Source: Porticoccus sp. (GTDB taxonomy: Bacteria > Pseudomonadota > Gammaproteobacteria > Pseudomonadales > Porticoccaceae). Taken from it: 53,525 bases of DNA. A model generated the notes under the pieces. That model had not been told where the DNA came from. It worked only from the letters and a program-made list of their open reading frames with translations, and ran no database searches. Position 1 is the first letter of the stretch; each line of letters begins with the position of its first letter. A program made the translations under genes and the position numbers. This document shows, in pieces, positions 45,115 to 53,525 of the stretch. The DNA is taken from positions 62,424 to 115,948 of the forward strand of contig NVUM01000003.1 of assembly GCA_002733125.1 (NCBI GenBank). The letters run 5' to 3'.

Positions 45115-46448
45115 TATTGAGTCAGACTATCCATTTTACGGAAGTAATGATGCGCCGCTTCGTTGACTCGCGGTGCCAACAAAAAAGTAGAAACCATCGT
45201 TGGCATAGCCATCATCGCATACATACCAATTAATAAACCGTTGACCAATTCAAGCGTGGTGACTGCGCCTACGACAACCATGAGCAGATAGAGCGGCGTA
45301 TAGTAACGCGCTTTGTCTGCACCCAGCAAAAATCCGACGCACTTGGAGCCATAAAACCAGAAAGTGACGATGGTCGAAAAGCTAAGTAACGCAACCATCA
45401 GCAAAAGCAAATAAATACCACTATTAGGGAAAACCTTTTCTAACGCTGCAGCAGTGAGTGCAACACCTTCCATGTCGCCGCCGGTTTGCCAAACGCCTGT
45501 CAGCAGAATCATAAATGCGGTACAAGAGCAAACAATCAGCGTATCGATAATCGGGCCGGTCATGGCTACGACACCTTCGCGTATTGGCTCGCTGGTTTTA
45601 GCTGCACCATGGGCCATCGATTCTGTGCCAATACCCGCCTCATTGGAAAAAGCTCCGCGACGCACGCCAATCATGATGACGGTTCCCAGAGCACCACCGG
45701 CTACACTGGCGCCGCTGAACGCGTCGTTGACTATAAGCATAAATACCTCGGGGATATCCTGCCAATATCGCATTAACACAATCAGTGCCATACCGATATA
45801 AAGCAGCAACATACTTGGTACCAGTCGCACCGTTAACTTGCCAATGCGTTCAATGCGTCCCAACACGACAAGCAAGGCCAAAATGGCCAGAACAACGCCC
45901 GCAGTGATATCAAACGCCATATGCTGGCTTTCTGTAGCAAGGCCTATCGGTATTGCCACGACCTCACGCAACAGGCCGACAAACTGATTTGTCTGAAACA
46001 ATGGCAATGTCCCAAGCGCGCCGGCTACGGCAAATAAAACAGCTAACGGATACCAACGCTTACCAAGGCCTTCGCTTATCACATACATTGGGCCGCCACG
46101 AAGCACACCTCTTGAATCCCTGCCTCGATACATCACCGCCAAGGATGCAGTATAGAACTTGGTTGTTACACCGATAATGGCCGTCACCCACATCCAGAAA
46201 ACCGCACCAGGTCCACCAGCACTGATGGCAATAGCAACCCCTGCGACATTGCCGAGACCCAGCGTGCCCGACAAAGCTGTGCTTAAGGCCTGGGCATGGG
46301 AAACATGCCCAGGGTCGTGTTCATCGTTATAGCGCCCGCGTAATAAGGCCAGGGCATGACCCAGATGGCGGTATGGACGAAAACGTGAATACAGCATTAA
46401 ACCAATGCCGCCACCCACCAAAAGCACAACCAAAGGCGTGCTCCACAT
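45114..46448 (-). CDS. Sodium:alanine/glycine symporter (AGCS family)
   Basis: A 444-residue inner-membrane amino acid:cation symporter with about ten helices. Family signatures are ALSTALSGTLGLGNVAGVAIAISAGGPGAVFWMW and RRGAFSNEAGIGTESMAHGAAKT. ATG 46448 is the only usual start, but the same frame continues upstream with INELEAAFNAFANF, resembling the normal AGCS N-terminus, and has no ATG, GTG or TTG before the stop. The N-terminus may therefore be truncated. Cotranscribed with the aminotransferase, suggesting uptake and transamination of an amino acid. Confidence 0.88.
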   Translation of the reverse strand: MWSTPLVVLLVGGGIGLMLYSRFRPYRHLGHALALLRGRYNDEHDPGHVSHAQALSTALSGTLGLGNVAGVAIAISAGGPGAVFWMWVTAIIGVTTKFYTASLAVMYRGRDSRGVLRGGPMYVISEGLGKRWYPLAVLFAVAGALGTLPLFQTNQFVGLLREVVAIPIGLATESQHMAFDITAGVVLAILALLVVLGRIERIGKLTVRLVPSMLLLYIGMALIVLMRYWQDIPEVFMLIVNDAFSGASVAGGALGTVIMIGVRRGAFSNEAGIGTESMAHGAAKTSEPIREGVVAMTGPIIDTLIVCSCTAFMILLTGVWQTGGDMEGVALTAAALEKVFPNSGIYLLLLMVALLSFSTIVTFWFYGSKCVGFLLGADKARYYTPLYLLMVVVGAVTTLELVNGLLIGMYAMMAMPTMVSTFLLAPRVNEAAHHYFRKMDSLTQ

Positions 46449-46482
46449 AAAATTGGCGAATGCATTAAATGCTGCTTCAAGC

Positions 46483-47009
46483 TCATTGATAACAGAAATA
46501 AGAACCCCGACGAGCTAAAGCCTTTCCCTGACGCTTGCCGTTCGCAGTCAGCTGATGCGGCTCGACATGATTGAAAAAGCTCTTAATTTTTTTCCTATAA
46601 ATGCGGCCTGCATTCGCACTAAGGGTTCCATCAGTGGTAACCTCAGTGTGCAGCATGTGAACAAAATCGTATTTTTCAAGAAAAGGCACTAACGTTTCCA
46701 GAGGATGCGTAAGCCACAGGTCATCGTCGCCAAGATAACAAACATAAGTTGCGCGGGAATCCTCCAGTACTCTGGCACGGTGTGCCTCACCATGGCCGGT
46801 CCCCTTCGGGTTAGCGACAAACTGTATTCTTGAGTCCTCTGAACACAGTTGCGCAATCAGTGCACCATGTTCAGGAGAAACCCCATCGCCGACAATCACA
46901 ATTCTGAAACTCTGAAAAGTCTGGCCAAGAACACTTTTTACAGCCCGCAAAACGTCGGCTCGTGATTACAGGTAGGAATAATCACATCGACCAAAGGGTT
47001 CGAGCTCAT
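46483..47009 (-). pseudogene. Frameshifted, truncated family 2 glycosyltransferase
   Basis: ATG 47009 opens MSSNPLVDVIIPTCNHEPT, the usual GT-A start, then runs into a stop. One base later the main frame continues LRAVKSVLGQTFQSFRIVIVGDGVS, then GTGHGEAHRARVLEDSRATYVCYLGDDDLW with the DDD metal motif. A lost T in a T run (46949-46952) explains the break. The product also stops about 100 residues short of a normal enzyme, after LARRGSYFCYQ, and the stop overlaps the region just ahead of the symporter gene. A sequencing error could cause the shift but not the truncation. Confidence 0.7.
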
Positions 47010-47348
47010 GGATATTTCTCTGTAGATGAAAGCCCAGTATATTGGAATTTAGCCAATGACCCCATGACCTCCTCACTTAGCCGCCGGGCAACAAAATACG
47101 CCAAAAGCCAGCTACTTATTAATGACAGAGAACTGCGAAGAGTGGGTGAATAATATTAAGGTATCCCCCCGAATTATCCGGGAGGACAAATGGAAATACC
47201 TGCTATCCGACACGCTTGCCTTTCACAAAACCGGACTTGCTCAAGAGGTAGAATTAAGCCTAGCCCAGTATCCATTTAGCGTACCGCAACCAGGAAAGCA
47301 GCGATGGACCAGCTGTCATCAATTCACAGCTGACCCAAAGCGTAGCTA
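47010..47348. other. Gap with a possible decayed coding fragment
   Basis: On the plus strand, ATG 47122 opens TENCEEWVNNIKVSPRIIRE followed by DKWKYLLSDTLAFHKTG and runs antisense into the PEP-CTERM gene. Codon choice looks coding-like up to about 47290, but I recognise no family and there is no ribosome-binding site, so it may be a fragment of a lost gene. Confidence 0.3.
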
Positions 47349-48104
47349 TCAGGATTGGCGTTGCCTTCTTGCCACCAACAGTAATGCACCCAGTCCTAGG
47401 CCAAGTAATGGAAGAGAACCCGGTACTGGCAATGCGGTTGGAGGGGTATCGGGGTCGGTAGGTGTATCCGGATTATCCGGATTGGTTCCGGGGTCACCCA
47501 GAAAGAAGCTATCAATGCCCAGATCAGTTCGAGGACCGGTCGCACTGTGTGCAACCACCTCAAGGGTCTGAATCTCACTCGTGGCAGTAAAAATCAACGT
47601 CTGCCATATCCAGTCAGCAGTTTCCCCGAAAGTGGGTACATCCATAACTTCGGAGTTTTGCGATTCCGCCCCAAAGATGATTTCCCAATAGCCGCCAACA
47701 TTAGCGCCATTATTACTGTTACTGATAGTCTGCTCAAACGAGATCTCGTATTGCTGTCCAATCACCAATCCGCCCAAGCCGACCTGCAATGCGCTTTCGA
47801 CGTAATTATCAAACCTTCCATCCCATCCAATCCCATGCAAAAAATCACCACCAGTACTACTTGATTGCCAGGCAAACCCGTAGATATTGGTGTTTTCATT
47901 AAACACATCCGGAGTGCCGTCTGTTACCGTCCAGCCTGGCGGAACATCGCCGTTGAATGAATTTGTATTTCCTGTATACCCGTCGAACCCTCCATTCTCG
48001 AAAGCATCGAGCAAGGCGGCAGAAGCATTCCCACCAACGAGAAGTAAGCTCGACGCCAGAAAAAGAGATGTAATTTTACTTCTAATTCCATATGCTAAAG
48101 ACAT
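47349..48104 (-). CDS. PEP-CTERM sorted exported protein
   Basis: A 251-residue surface or exopolysaccharide-associated protein. A signal peptide (ITSLFLASSLLLVGGNASA) leads to a beta-rich body, FENGGFDGYTGNTNSFNGDVPPGWTV..., resembling carbohydrate-binding-like DUF642 repeats. A linker repeats Asn/Thr-Pro-Asp (NPDNPDTPTDPDTPP). The C-terminus is a PEP-CTERM signal: PVPGSLPLLGLGLGALLLVARRQ, that is, sorting motif, hydrophobic helix and basic tail. Exosortase (XrtA/EpsH) would cleave it; no exosortase gene is in this window. A sigma-54-like promoter lies about 110 bases upstream. Confidence 0.88.
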   Translation of the reverse strand: MSLAYGIRSKITSLFLASSLLLVGGNASAALLDAFENGGFDGYTGNTNSFNGDVPPGWTVTDGTPDVFNENTNIYGFAWQSSSTGGDFLHGIGWDGRFDNYVESALQVGLGGLVIGQQYEISFEQTISNSNNGANVGGYWEIIFGAESQNSEVMDVPTFGETADWIWQTLIFTATSEIQTLEVVAHSATGPRTDLGIDSFFLGDPGTNPDNPDTPTDPDTPPTALPVPGSLPLLGLGLGALLLVARRQRQS

Positions 48105-48211
48105 ATTGATTCTCCATATTTCTATTCATGGATACGCACCACTTAAACCTCGCGGTACTTTCAAGAAAACTGAATCGAGAAAACTCAATTAAGTAGTCTC
48201 TGAAAATTTAA

Positions 48212-48226
48212 GCAAATATTACACCA
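48212..48226 (-). promoter_or_regulatory. Sigma-54-like promoter of the PEP-CTERM gene
   Basis: Minus strand TGGTGTAATATTTGC fits the -24/-12 consensus TGGCAC-N5-TTGC, with the invariant GG and GC ten bases apart. Start of transcription would be near 48200. A dyad CTATA/TATAG lies just upstream. PEP-CTERM genes in several proteobacteria depend on RpoN and the response regulator PrsR. Confidence 0.5.
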
Positions 48227-48385
48227 ACCCATAAAAATGCTATATTTTTTATAGTGTTATGAAAATCACGACATTTTTTCGCACGCAACTTGTAAAATTA
48301 TCTGACACTTCAATTTGAAATATTGTCTATTCTCTGTAGAAAAGGGGACCGGTATACAGGCCCACCCCTTTAGGTTCTGGCCGCA

Positions 48386-48961
48386 TCAACGTTTCCGCGT
48401 CGCGGCAAGACCCTGCCAATCCTCCAGTTCCAGCACAGGTTGCTCGGCCCGAAAACGTGTATACAGCGCAACGCCAAACGGATCTTCCAGAATGTCCACA
48501 TCCACACCCTTACTGCGCAACAGCAGCTCAGTACCCGAGGCATTGCTGACATCGCCCACCACCACTCGGCCAAAACCGCGCATGTGGAGCAAAGTGGCAC
48601 AAACGTCACAGGGACTCAGTGAAGTGAATAGCGTGGTACGGCTGAAATCCAGCCGTCCGGCATCACGAATGGCCGCAGTTTCACCGTGGTTATAGGGGTG
48701 ATTCTCCTGCACCAGGGTATTGTGGCCCTTCCCAACAATCCGGCGCGTGGCATTATCGACAATCACCGCTCCGATGGGACAGCCGCCCTCGTCATAACTT
48801 TTCTTCGCCAGCAATACCGCAATGCGCATCAAATCGGCATCGCTCAGTCGCCGGGCAAACGCTTCATCCATCAGCACCGGCAAGCTTGCCGTCGGCATAT
48901 GGGCAACGGCGGCGAGCACCTCATCCGTAACAGGGGTAAGACTGTCAAACAGTGTGTTCAT
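48386..48961 (-). CDS. Cytosine/nucleoside deaminase (zinc CDA fold)
   Basis: A 191-residue enzyme with the zinc motifs NHGETAAIRDAG (His and catalytic Glu) and TSLSPCDVCATLL (two Cys ligands). GGCPIGAVIVDNATRRIVGKGHNTLVQENHP matches yeast-type cytosine deaminases, which convert cytosine to uracil; guanine deaminase-like activity cannot be excluded. The N-terminal 30 residues extend beyond the yeast enzyme. It stands alone, divergent from nothing close. Confidence 0.82.
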   Translation of the reverse strand: MNTLFDSLTPVTDEVLAAVAHMPTASLPVLMDEAFARRLSDADLMRIAVLLAKKSYDEGGCPIGAVIVDNATRRIVGKGHNTLVQENHPYNHGETAAIRDAGRLDFSRTTLFTSLSPCDVCATLLHMRGFGRVVVGDVSNASGTELLLRSKGVDVDILEDPFGVALYTRFRAEQPVLELEDWQGLAATRKR

Positions 48962-49224
48962 GATTAGTATCCATCTCTATCAAGCAGCTATATTGGTGAC
49001 AAATCTAGAGCGACCGAGGTAACGGGTCCTGAATAATTTTTTCACATGTCTACTCATGTTTAATGATGGTGCTCCAAAGCAGCATTAACGGTGAATAATT
49101 TTTACGCTGGTCCCACACCCTATACCCCACCCCAATATCTCAAGAAACCTGTATTCAGGTTGCAGCACAAGAATTCACCAAGGCGCTAGGGGCAGGGAAA
49201 CAGGCAACCAACAGACTGCCCGGT

Positions 49225-49641
49225 CTAACCGGAAAAGGATTTGGCAAACTGGCTGCCAAAACACGCTATCCACTCTTGTGCCGCCGCTTCACTGTCCAGC
49301 ACCCGCCCCTCCGGGTCGAGTTCCCGGCGATAGTGTTCTATCAAGCAGACCTGTTCCACCATTCTGCTTTTAAAAGACTCCGTTTTATCGTTGAACTGGA
49401 TGCCGACCCGGAATCCCTTGGCACAGGGGATGCATCGCGTCACCCGACCGGAGATCCGGTAATCCAGTTGCAGTGAGAGAATGTACATTGTCACAGCGGT
49501 GCCCGGAGAGAACCCCCGTGTCAGCTGGCAGGCAAGGCCACCCTGGCTGATATTGCAGGGGCTAGCCTGATCGCCGTTGCTGCTCTCTTCAGAGGAAACG
49601 AGAATGGGAAAATCTGAGGGGTGACGGATAAAGTGTCGCAT
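49225..49641 (-). CDS. PilZ-domain protein (candidate c-di-GMP receptor)
   Basis: A 138-residue single-domain protein. RHFIRHPSDFP supplies the RxxxR motif at residues 2-6, and NISQGGLACQL the (D/N)xSxxG motif at about 30-35, the two sequences that clamp cyclic di-GMP. The C-terminal 50 residues form a predicted helix-rich tail (RMVEQVCLIEHYRRELD). Such small PilZ proteins act as effectors of motility or exopolysaccharide control. Confidence 0.88.
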   Translation of the reverse strand: MRHFIRHPSDFPILVSSEESSNGDQASPCNISQGGLACQLTRGFSPGTAVTMYILSLQLDYRISGRVTRCIPCAKGFRVGIQFNDKTESFKSRMVEQVCLIEHYRRELDPEGRVLDSEAAAQEWIACFGSQFAKSFSG

Positions 49642-49817
49642 AGGCCTACTTCCCTGTGGGTATATTGCCCATAGTAAGAAATCTGCAAGTCATGCGCTGC
49701 CCGATAAAGAAACAAGGCATGTAATCCGAAATCCCGAGCCCCAGGCGTGGCGCGAACAGATGCCCAGTCGGACGACTGTTTTAAGTGGACTATCCGACTG
49801 GATCTTTTATGCCCGCT

Positions 49818-51083
49818 TTATTGCGACAGTTTTTTCGGTTTTGCCAGCCACTCATGACCCTTCAACATGACTTGCCAGTAAAGCATCGGCAGTTGTTTTG
49901 CCTTTAGCCACCAGGCTGCCCGAGTGGCTTTAGTGCCGTCATTCACCCAGGTCGGAAAAGTCGGCTGTAGCTCGCCGCCGTAGCCAAATTCAGCAAGGAC
50001 AATCCGACCTCGCTCGACAGTGAGCGGGCAAGACCCATAACCCAGGTATTCAGCCGTCGGCCGCTGGCCATTGAGATGCGCGATCAGGTTTTCGGCCACC
50101 ACGGGTGCCTGCTTGCGAACGGCAGCGGCGGTTTTGGCATTGGTCGTGCCGCTGACATCTCCCAGGCCAAAAATATTTTCATGGTGACTATGACGGAGCG
50201 TATCGCTCTTTAGATCCAGCCAGCCGGCTTCGTTAGCCAGGCTGGATTCGCGGATAAATGCAGGTGCCCGCTGGGGTGGCACCGCATGGAGCATATCAAA
50301 GCTTATTTCCCGATCCTGACTGCCGCCCTCGGCATCCGAGATACGAAACACGGCTTTCTGGGCAGGGCCATTAACCGAGACCAGATTGCTCTGGTAATTG
50401 ACATCAATCCCGTAACGATCAATGTACGACTGCAGGGCCGGCACATAGTCCGGCACACCAAACAGTACGGCACCGGCGTTGTGGAACTGAACCGAAAGGT
50501 TGTCCAGCACCCCATTGCGGCGCCAATGATCCGATGACAGGTACAGCGCCTTCTGAGGGGCGCCGGCACATTTGATGGGCATCGGTGGCTGGCTGAACAA
50601 CGCGGTGCCTTTTTTCAGTCGCTGGACCATTTCCCAGGTGTATTGGGCCATACCCTCCTGATAATTGGAGGTGACACCATTTTGTCCCAGACTTTCCGTC
50701 AGCCCCTCAATGCCAGCCCAGTTCAGTTCCAACCCGGGAGAAAGTACCAGGGCCTTGTACCCCAGAACCGTGCCATCCGAGAGCGTTACACAATTCTGAT
50801 CCGGCTCCAGGGATACAACCTGTTGTTGATGCCAGGTGACAAAATCGGGCATCACCTTGGCCATCGCCCTGGCCGTGATTTCCGGGCGAAAGACGCCCCC
50901 ACCCACCATGGTCCATCCGGGCTGATAATGGTGTGTATCCGACGGTTCAATAATGGCTATTTCCAGTTTTCGGTCGCGTTTGTGGAGGCTGGCCGCCACC
51001 GCAATACCCCCGGCACCGCCACCGACAACCAAGACGGAATAGTTTTTTTCGGGCTGCACGTAATGTGTGTCTTGATTATTCAT
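49818..51083 (-). CDS. sqr: Sulfide:quinone oxidoreductase-like flavoprotein
   Basis: A 421-residue pyridine nucleotide-disulfide oxidoreductase of the type II SQR group, which oxidises sulfide to persulfide or polysulfide and passes electrons to quinone. FAD-binding VLVVGGGAGGIAVAASL is at about 17-33; HHYQPGWTMVGGG, PPMPIKCAGAPQKALYLSSDHWRR (redox Cys) and IFGLGDVSGTTNAKTAAAVRKQAPVV follow. A second Cys is in GYGSCPLTV. The C-terminal helices anchor it to the membrane. AGGAGG precedes the ATG. The persulfide dioxygenase gene lies upstream on the same strand. Confidence 0.87.
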   Translation of the reverse strand: MNNQDTHYVQPEKNYSVLVVGGGAGGIAVAASLHKRDRKLEIAIIEPSDTHHYQPGWTMVGGGVFRPEITARAMAKVMPDFVTWHQQQVVSLEPDQNCVTLSDGTVLGYKALVLSPGLELNWAGIEGLTESLGQNGVTSNYQEGMAQYTWEMVQRLKKGTALFSQPPMPIKCAGAPQKALYLSSDHWRRNGVLDNLSVQFHNAGAVLFGVPDYVPALQSYIDRYGIDVNYQSNLVSVNGPAQKAVFRISDAEGGSQDREISFDMLHAVPPQRAPAFIRESSLANEAGWLDLKSDTLRHSHHENIFGLGDVSGTTNAKTAAAVRKQAPVVAENLIAHLNGQRPTAEYLGYGSCPLTVERGRIVLAEFGYGGELQPTFPTWVNDGTKATRAAWWLKAKQLPMLYWQVMLKGHEWLAKPKKLSQ

Positions 51084-51163
51084 GACAAGAGCCTCCTGTT
51101 TTCATACTACAGCTGGTCACGGGAATAGTGGCATACACGCGACTTAAATTTAGTTATATGTAT

Positions 51164-51192
51164 ATATCATAATAGAATAAACAGTCTAGCAA
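51164..51192 (-). promoter_or_regulatory. Candidate promoter of the sqr gene
   Basis: Minus strand TTGCTA (51192-51187), 17-base spacer, TGATAT (51169-51164), followed by an AT-rich run (TATACATATAAC) that could be an operator. It lies in the 130-base space between the persulfide dioxygenase and sqr genes. Confidence 0.45.
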
Positions 51193-51213
51193 GGACGGCT
51201 TTGACTGAACACC

Positions 51214-52251
51214 CTACAGAGAGGCAATGATGCCGCCCCGAAGGCTGGCGACCTGCTGAATGCCAGCCTCAGTCAGAATCGATACGGCCATCGCTGAACG
51301 TCGACCGGACCGACACAGGGCCACTACCGGCCTCTCGCTCGGCACATCGGCTACCTGCTGCCGTAGTTTGTCCAGGGGGATTAGCAGGTCAGACTGGAGA
51401 ACCGGAGAATTATCCGAGCGAACCTCATCGATATCCCGCACATCCAGCAATGTGACCTCTGAACGATGGGACTGCAGCCAGTCAATATCCACCTCCGGGA
51501 CACCGGCATAGGTCACTTTGATATCACCCCAATCGGGCTCTTCCGGCAACAAACCATTTTCCGGACAACCACTGCGATGATTGGCGGGAACTGCCTCGTC
51601 AATTTTCTTGGGATGCGGCAGCTTCATGGCATGCATGTATTCAACAAAGTCATGCTCATCGGCACCTCCGCCGACACGGGCGTTAAAGGCTTTTTCTTCG
51701 CCGATGGTACTCTGGGTTCTGCCGTTGTAATCGTGCGCGGGATAGACCATATAGTGATCAGGCAGGCTGAACAGCTTATCAGTGATCGAGTGGAACAGGT
51801 TGTGGGCACTGCCCTCCTGAAAATCACTGCGACCACAGCCCCGGATCAACAGCGTATCGCCGGTAAAAACCATCGCCTGATCTTCCAGCACATAGCTCAT
51901 GCAACCGTTGGTGTGCCCGGGAGTTGACAGGGCTTTCAGCTGAATACCGTCAACACCAAAAATCTGCCCGTCTTCCAGAGCGAGATTGACGTGCTCCGCA
52001 CCGATCACTTTTGCCGAGGCGATCTGGCAACCGGTCTTTTGCTGCAATAACCAGGCTGCTGTCACGTGGTCGGCGTGGGCATGGGTATCCACCACCAGCG
52101 CCAGTGACAGATCCAGCTCCCGCAGAAGCGCCATGTCCCGCTGGGCCTGCTCGAATACGGGGTCGATAAGAATCGCCCGCCGAGTGGTTTCATCGGCCAG
52201 CAGATACGTATAGGTGGAAGAAGTATTGTCAAATAACTGCCTGAATAACAT
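51214..52251 (-). CDS. Persulfide dioxygenase (ETHE1-like) fused to rhodanese
   Basis: A 345-residue fusion from ATG 52251, which follows AAGGATG; the longer frame to 52326 is rejected. Residues 1-230: metallo-beta-lactamase fold with the iron motif THAHADH, STPGHTNG, FTGDTLLIRGCGRSDF and YPAHDYNG, all typical of ETHE1. Residues about 255-345: rhodanese domain with VTLLDVRDIDEV and active loop ALCRSGRRSAMA. Similar natural fusions (PRF, CstB-like) oxidise glutathione persulfide to sulfite and can form thiosulfate. Together with sqr it makes a sulfide detoxification route. Confidence 0.92.
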   Translation of the reverse strand: MLFRQLFDNTSSTYTYLLADETTRRAILIDPVFEQAQRDMALLRELDLSLALVVDTHAHADHVTAAWLLQQKTGCQIASAKVIGAEHVNLALEDGQIFGVDGIQLKALSTPGHTNGCMSYVLEDQAMVFTGDTLLIRGCGRSDFQEGSAHNLFHSITDKLFSLPDHYMVYPAHDYNGRTQSTIGEEKAFNARVGGGADEHDFVEYMHAMKLPHPKKIDEAVPANHRSGCPENGLLPEEPDWGDIKVTYAGVPEVDIDWLQSHRSEVTLLDVRDIDEVRSDNSPVLQSDLLIPLDKLRQQVADVPSERPVVALCRSGRRSAMAVSILTEAGIQQVASLRGGIIASL

Positions 52252-52446
52252 AAAACATCCTTCTATTAATGGTTGTATCTGGTTGATTATGGTTGAATCT
52301 GACTGATCTTGCATAAGACAAAACAATTGGACGAGCGTTTATCGCCAATCGTAGATAACTGTGTAAAATGTTTGCTTACCCTTCGCGGTGCCGGATGTTT
52401 TAACCTCCGCAACACCCGCCTCAAAAGAAAAGTGTTCGTTAAGCCT

Positions 52447-53525
52447 ATGAAAACTACCGCCAGACTGATTACTGTTATTGTCGTGCTAACCCTGGTTCTG
52501 GGCAGCCTGTTCGCCTGGAAGATGCAGCAGATAAAACAGCAGCAAACCCTGATGAGTCAGGCTCCGCCACCTGCGGTGGTAGAAGCAACCCGTGTGGTGG
52601 AAGATGCCTGGCCGCAGTCACTCTCGGCGATCGGCAGTGTTCGGGCAGTCAACGGTATACGGATTGCCAACGAGATGGCGGGCGTGGTTGAGAGCATTGA
52701 ATTTGAATCCGGCCAGCAGGTCAGTGCCGGTGATCTGCTTTTAAAACTCAACACCGATACAGACCAGGCCGGCCTGGAAACCCTGAAGGCCGAGCAGCGG
52801 CTGGCGCTTCAGCAATTCGAGCGCTATTCCAATCTGATCAAGGGAAAAACCATTTCCCAGTCGGTTTTTGATGAAGCAAAAGCCACCCTGGAAGCTGCTG
52901 AGGCCCGGGTTCACGAACAACAGGCCATTTTGAACAAGAAGCGTATCCGGGCCCCTTTCGACAGCATTATCGGGCTGCGTATGGTCGATCTCGGTCAATT
53001 TCTTCAAGTGGGCACTCCCATCGTCCAGCTCAGCATGCTCGATCCCATCTATGTGGATTTTACGATTCCCGAACGGGAGGTTCCGCGCATCAGTGTGGGG
53101 GACAGGGTTGAAGTCCGTGTCGCCGCCCATCCCGGACAACTTTTCAGTGGCGCAGTGCTGGCCCTGGAGACATCCGTCAGCACGGAAAGCCGAACCCTCA
53201 CCGTGCGTGCCGAATTACCCAACCCGGAACATCGGCTGCGACCGGGGATGTTTGCCAATGTCAGCACCTATCGCGGTCAGCAGGATCGGGTGCTCACCCT
53301 GCCGCGCACGGCAATCTCCTACAACACCTATGGCGACTTTGTGTTTGTCATCGAGTCCGGAGAAGACCAGCAAAAAATGGTGCAGCGGCGCAGTGTCACC
53401 ACTGGCGAAGTCCGGGACGGTAGGGTATCGGTCACCAGCGGCGTGAAAAAAGATGAACAGGTGGTTGCCACCGGCCTGTTACGGCTCCGCAACGGTCAGA
53501 CCGTTGAGATTGTCGACTCGGTGAC
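52447..53525 (+). CDS. RND efflux periplasmic adaptor subunit (3' end beyond window)
   Basis: An open frame from ATG 52447 to the window end (about 359 codons seen). An N-terminal membrane anchor (RLITVIVVLTLVLGSLFAW) precedes a membrane-fusion protein: lipoyl-like halves (GSVRAVNGIRIANEMAGVVESIEFESGQQVSAGDLLLKLN and KKRIRAPFDSIIGLRMVDLGQFLQVGTPIVQL), a short coiled coil between them, and the beta-barrel ending TVRAELPNPEHRLRPGMFANVST. This is the MexH/AcrA-type adaptor; the pump gene is expected next. Substrate unknown. Confidence 0.9.
   Translation, partial: MKTTARLITVIVVLTLVLGSLFAWKMQQIKQQQTLMSQAPPPAVVEATRVVEDAWPQSLSAIGSVRAVNGIRIANEMAGVVESIEFESGQQVSAGDLLLKLNTDTDQAGLETLKAEQRLALQQFERYSNLIKGKTISQSVFDEAKATLEAAEARVHEQQAILNKKRIRAPFDSIIGLRMVDLGQFLQVGTPIVQLSMLDPIYVDFTIPEREVPRISVGDRVEVRVAAHPGQLFSGAVLALETSVSTESRTLTVRAELPNPEHRLRPGMFANVSTYRGQQDRVLTLPRTAISYNTYGDFVFVIESGEDQQKMVQRRSVTTGEVRDGRVSVTSGVKKDEQVVATGLLRLRNGQTVEIVDSV

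Overview
The window comes from the chromosome of a gammaproteobacterium, probably an aquatic or marine relative of the Pseudomonadales/Cellvibrionales. The basis is the finR/fpr pair, the thrS-infC-rpmI-rplT-pheS-pheT-ihfA-merR block, gammaproteobacterial QueD, UvrB and DjlA types, and a PEP-CTERM surface protein. This is inferred from protein resemblance only; no searches were run.

Layout. 1-9 kb: edge of an unknown gene, a tyrosine-integrase remnant, selO, the divergent finR/fpr pair, a Kef-antiporter remnant, ilvD, an IS3 orfA remnant, a DUF4202 gene with a small unknown partner, and a 55-codon CsrA-like gene. 9-17 kb: a tRNA-Val/tRNA-Asp operon followed by a tandem-hairpin element that repeats the tRNA 3' end, then queD, thpR, yfcH, phosphomannomutase and galU (sugar nucleotide supply), and an overlapping mscS-like / MgtE_N-CBS / mgtE operon. 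17.5-23.2 kb: a fused epimerase-membrane-VKOR protein, then CBS, rhodanese, ferritin-like and secreted OB-fold genes.

23.3-28.3 kb is an AT-richer accessory block. It holds a fragment of a P2-type gpA HUH replication endonuclease, a three-gene restriction-modification operon (phospholipase D-type endonuclease plus an alpha-class and a beta-class DNA methyltransferase), and the 3' part of a long-variable-arm tRNA gene that looks like an old attachment site. 28.3-39.2 kb is conserved core: tRNA-Pro, merR-like, ihfA, pheT, pheS, rplT, rpmI, infC (ATT start), thrS, tRNA-Val, a secreted protein, uvrB and tRNA-Asn.

39.2-44 kb is mosaic: a small membrane protein between two copies of a 23-bp sequence, djlA, and a cassette (fatty acid desaturase, DUF2141 protein, YjdI-type ferredoxin) bracketed by two decayed copies of one IS3-family transposase. 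44-53.5 kb: an aminotransferase/Na+ symporter operon, a broken glycosyltransferase, a PEP-CTERM protein with a sigma-54-like promoter, a cytosine-deaminase-like enzyme, a PilZ protein, a sulfide-oxidation pair (sulfide:quinone oxidoreductase and persulfide dioxygenase-rhodanese), and the start of an RND efflux adaptor.

The observations most worth following are the PLD-type R-M operon, the rtT-like repeat behind tRNA-Asp, the short CsrA-like protein, the fused epimerase-VKOR gene with no ordinary start codon, and the PEP-CTERM gene with its sigma-54 signature. No CRISPR array or complete insertion sequence was seen.
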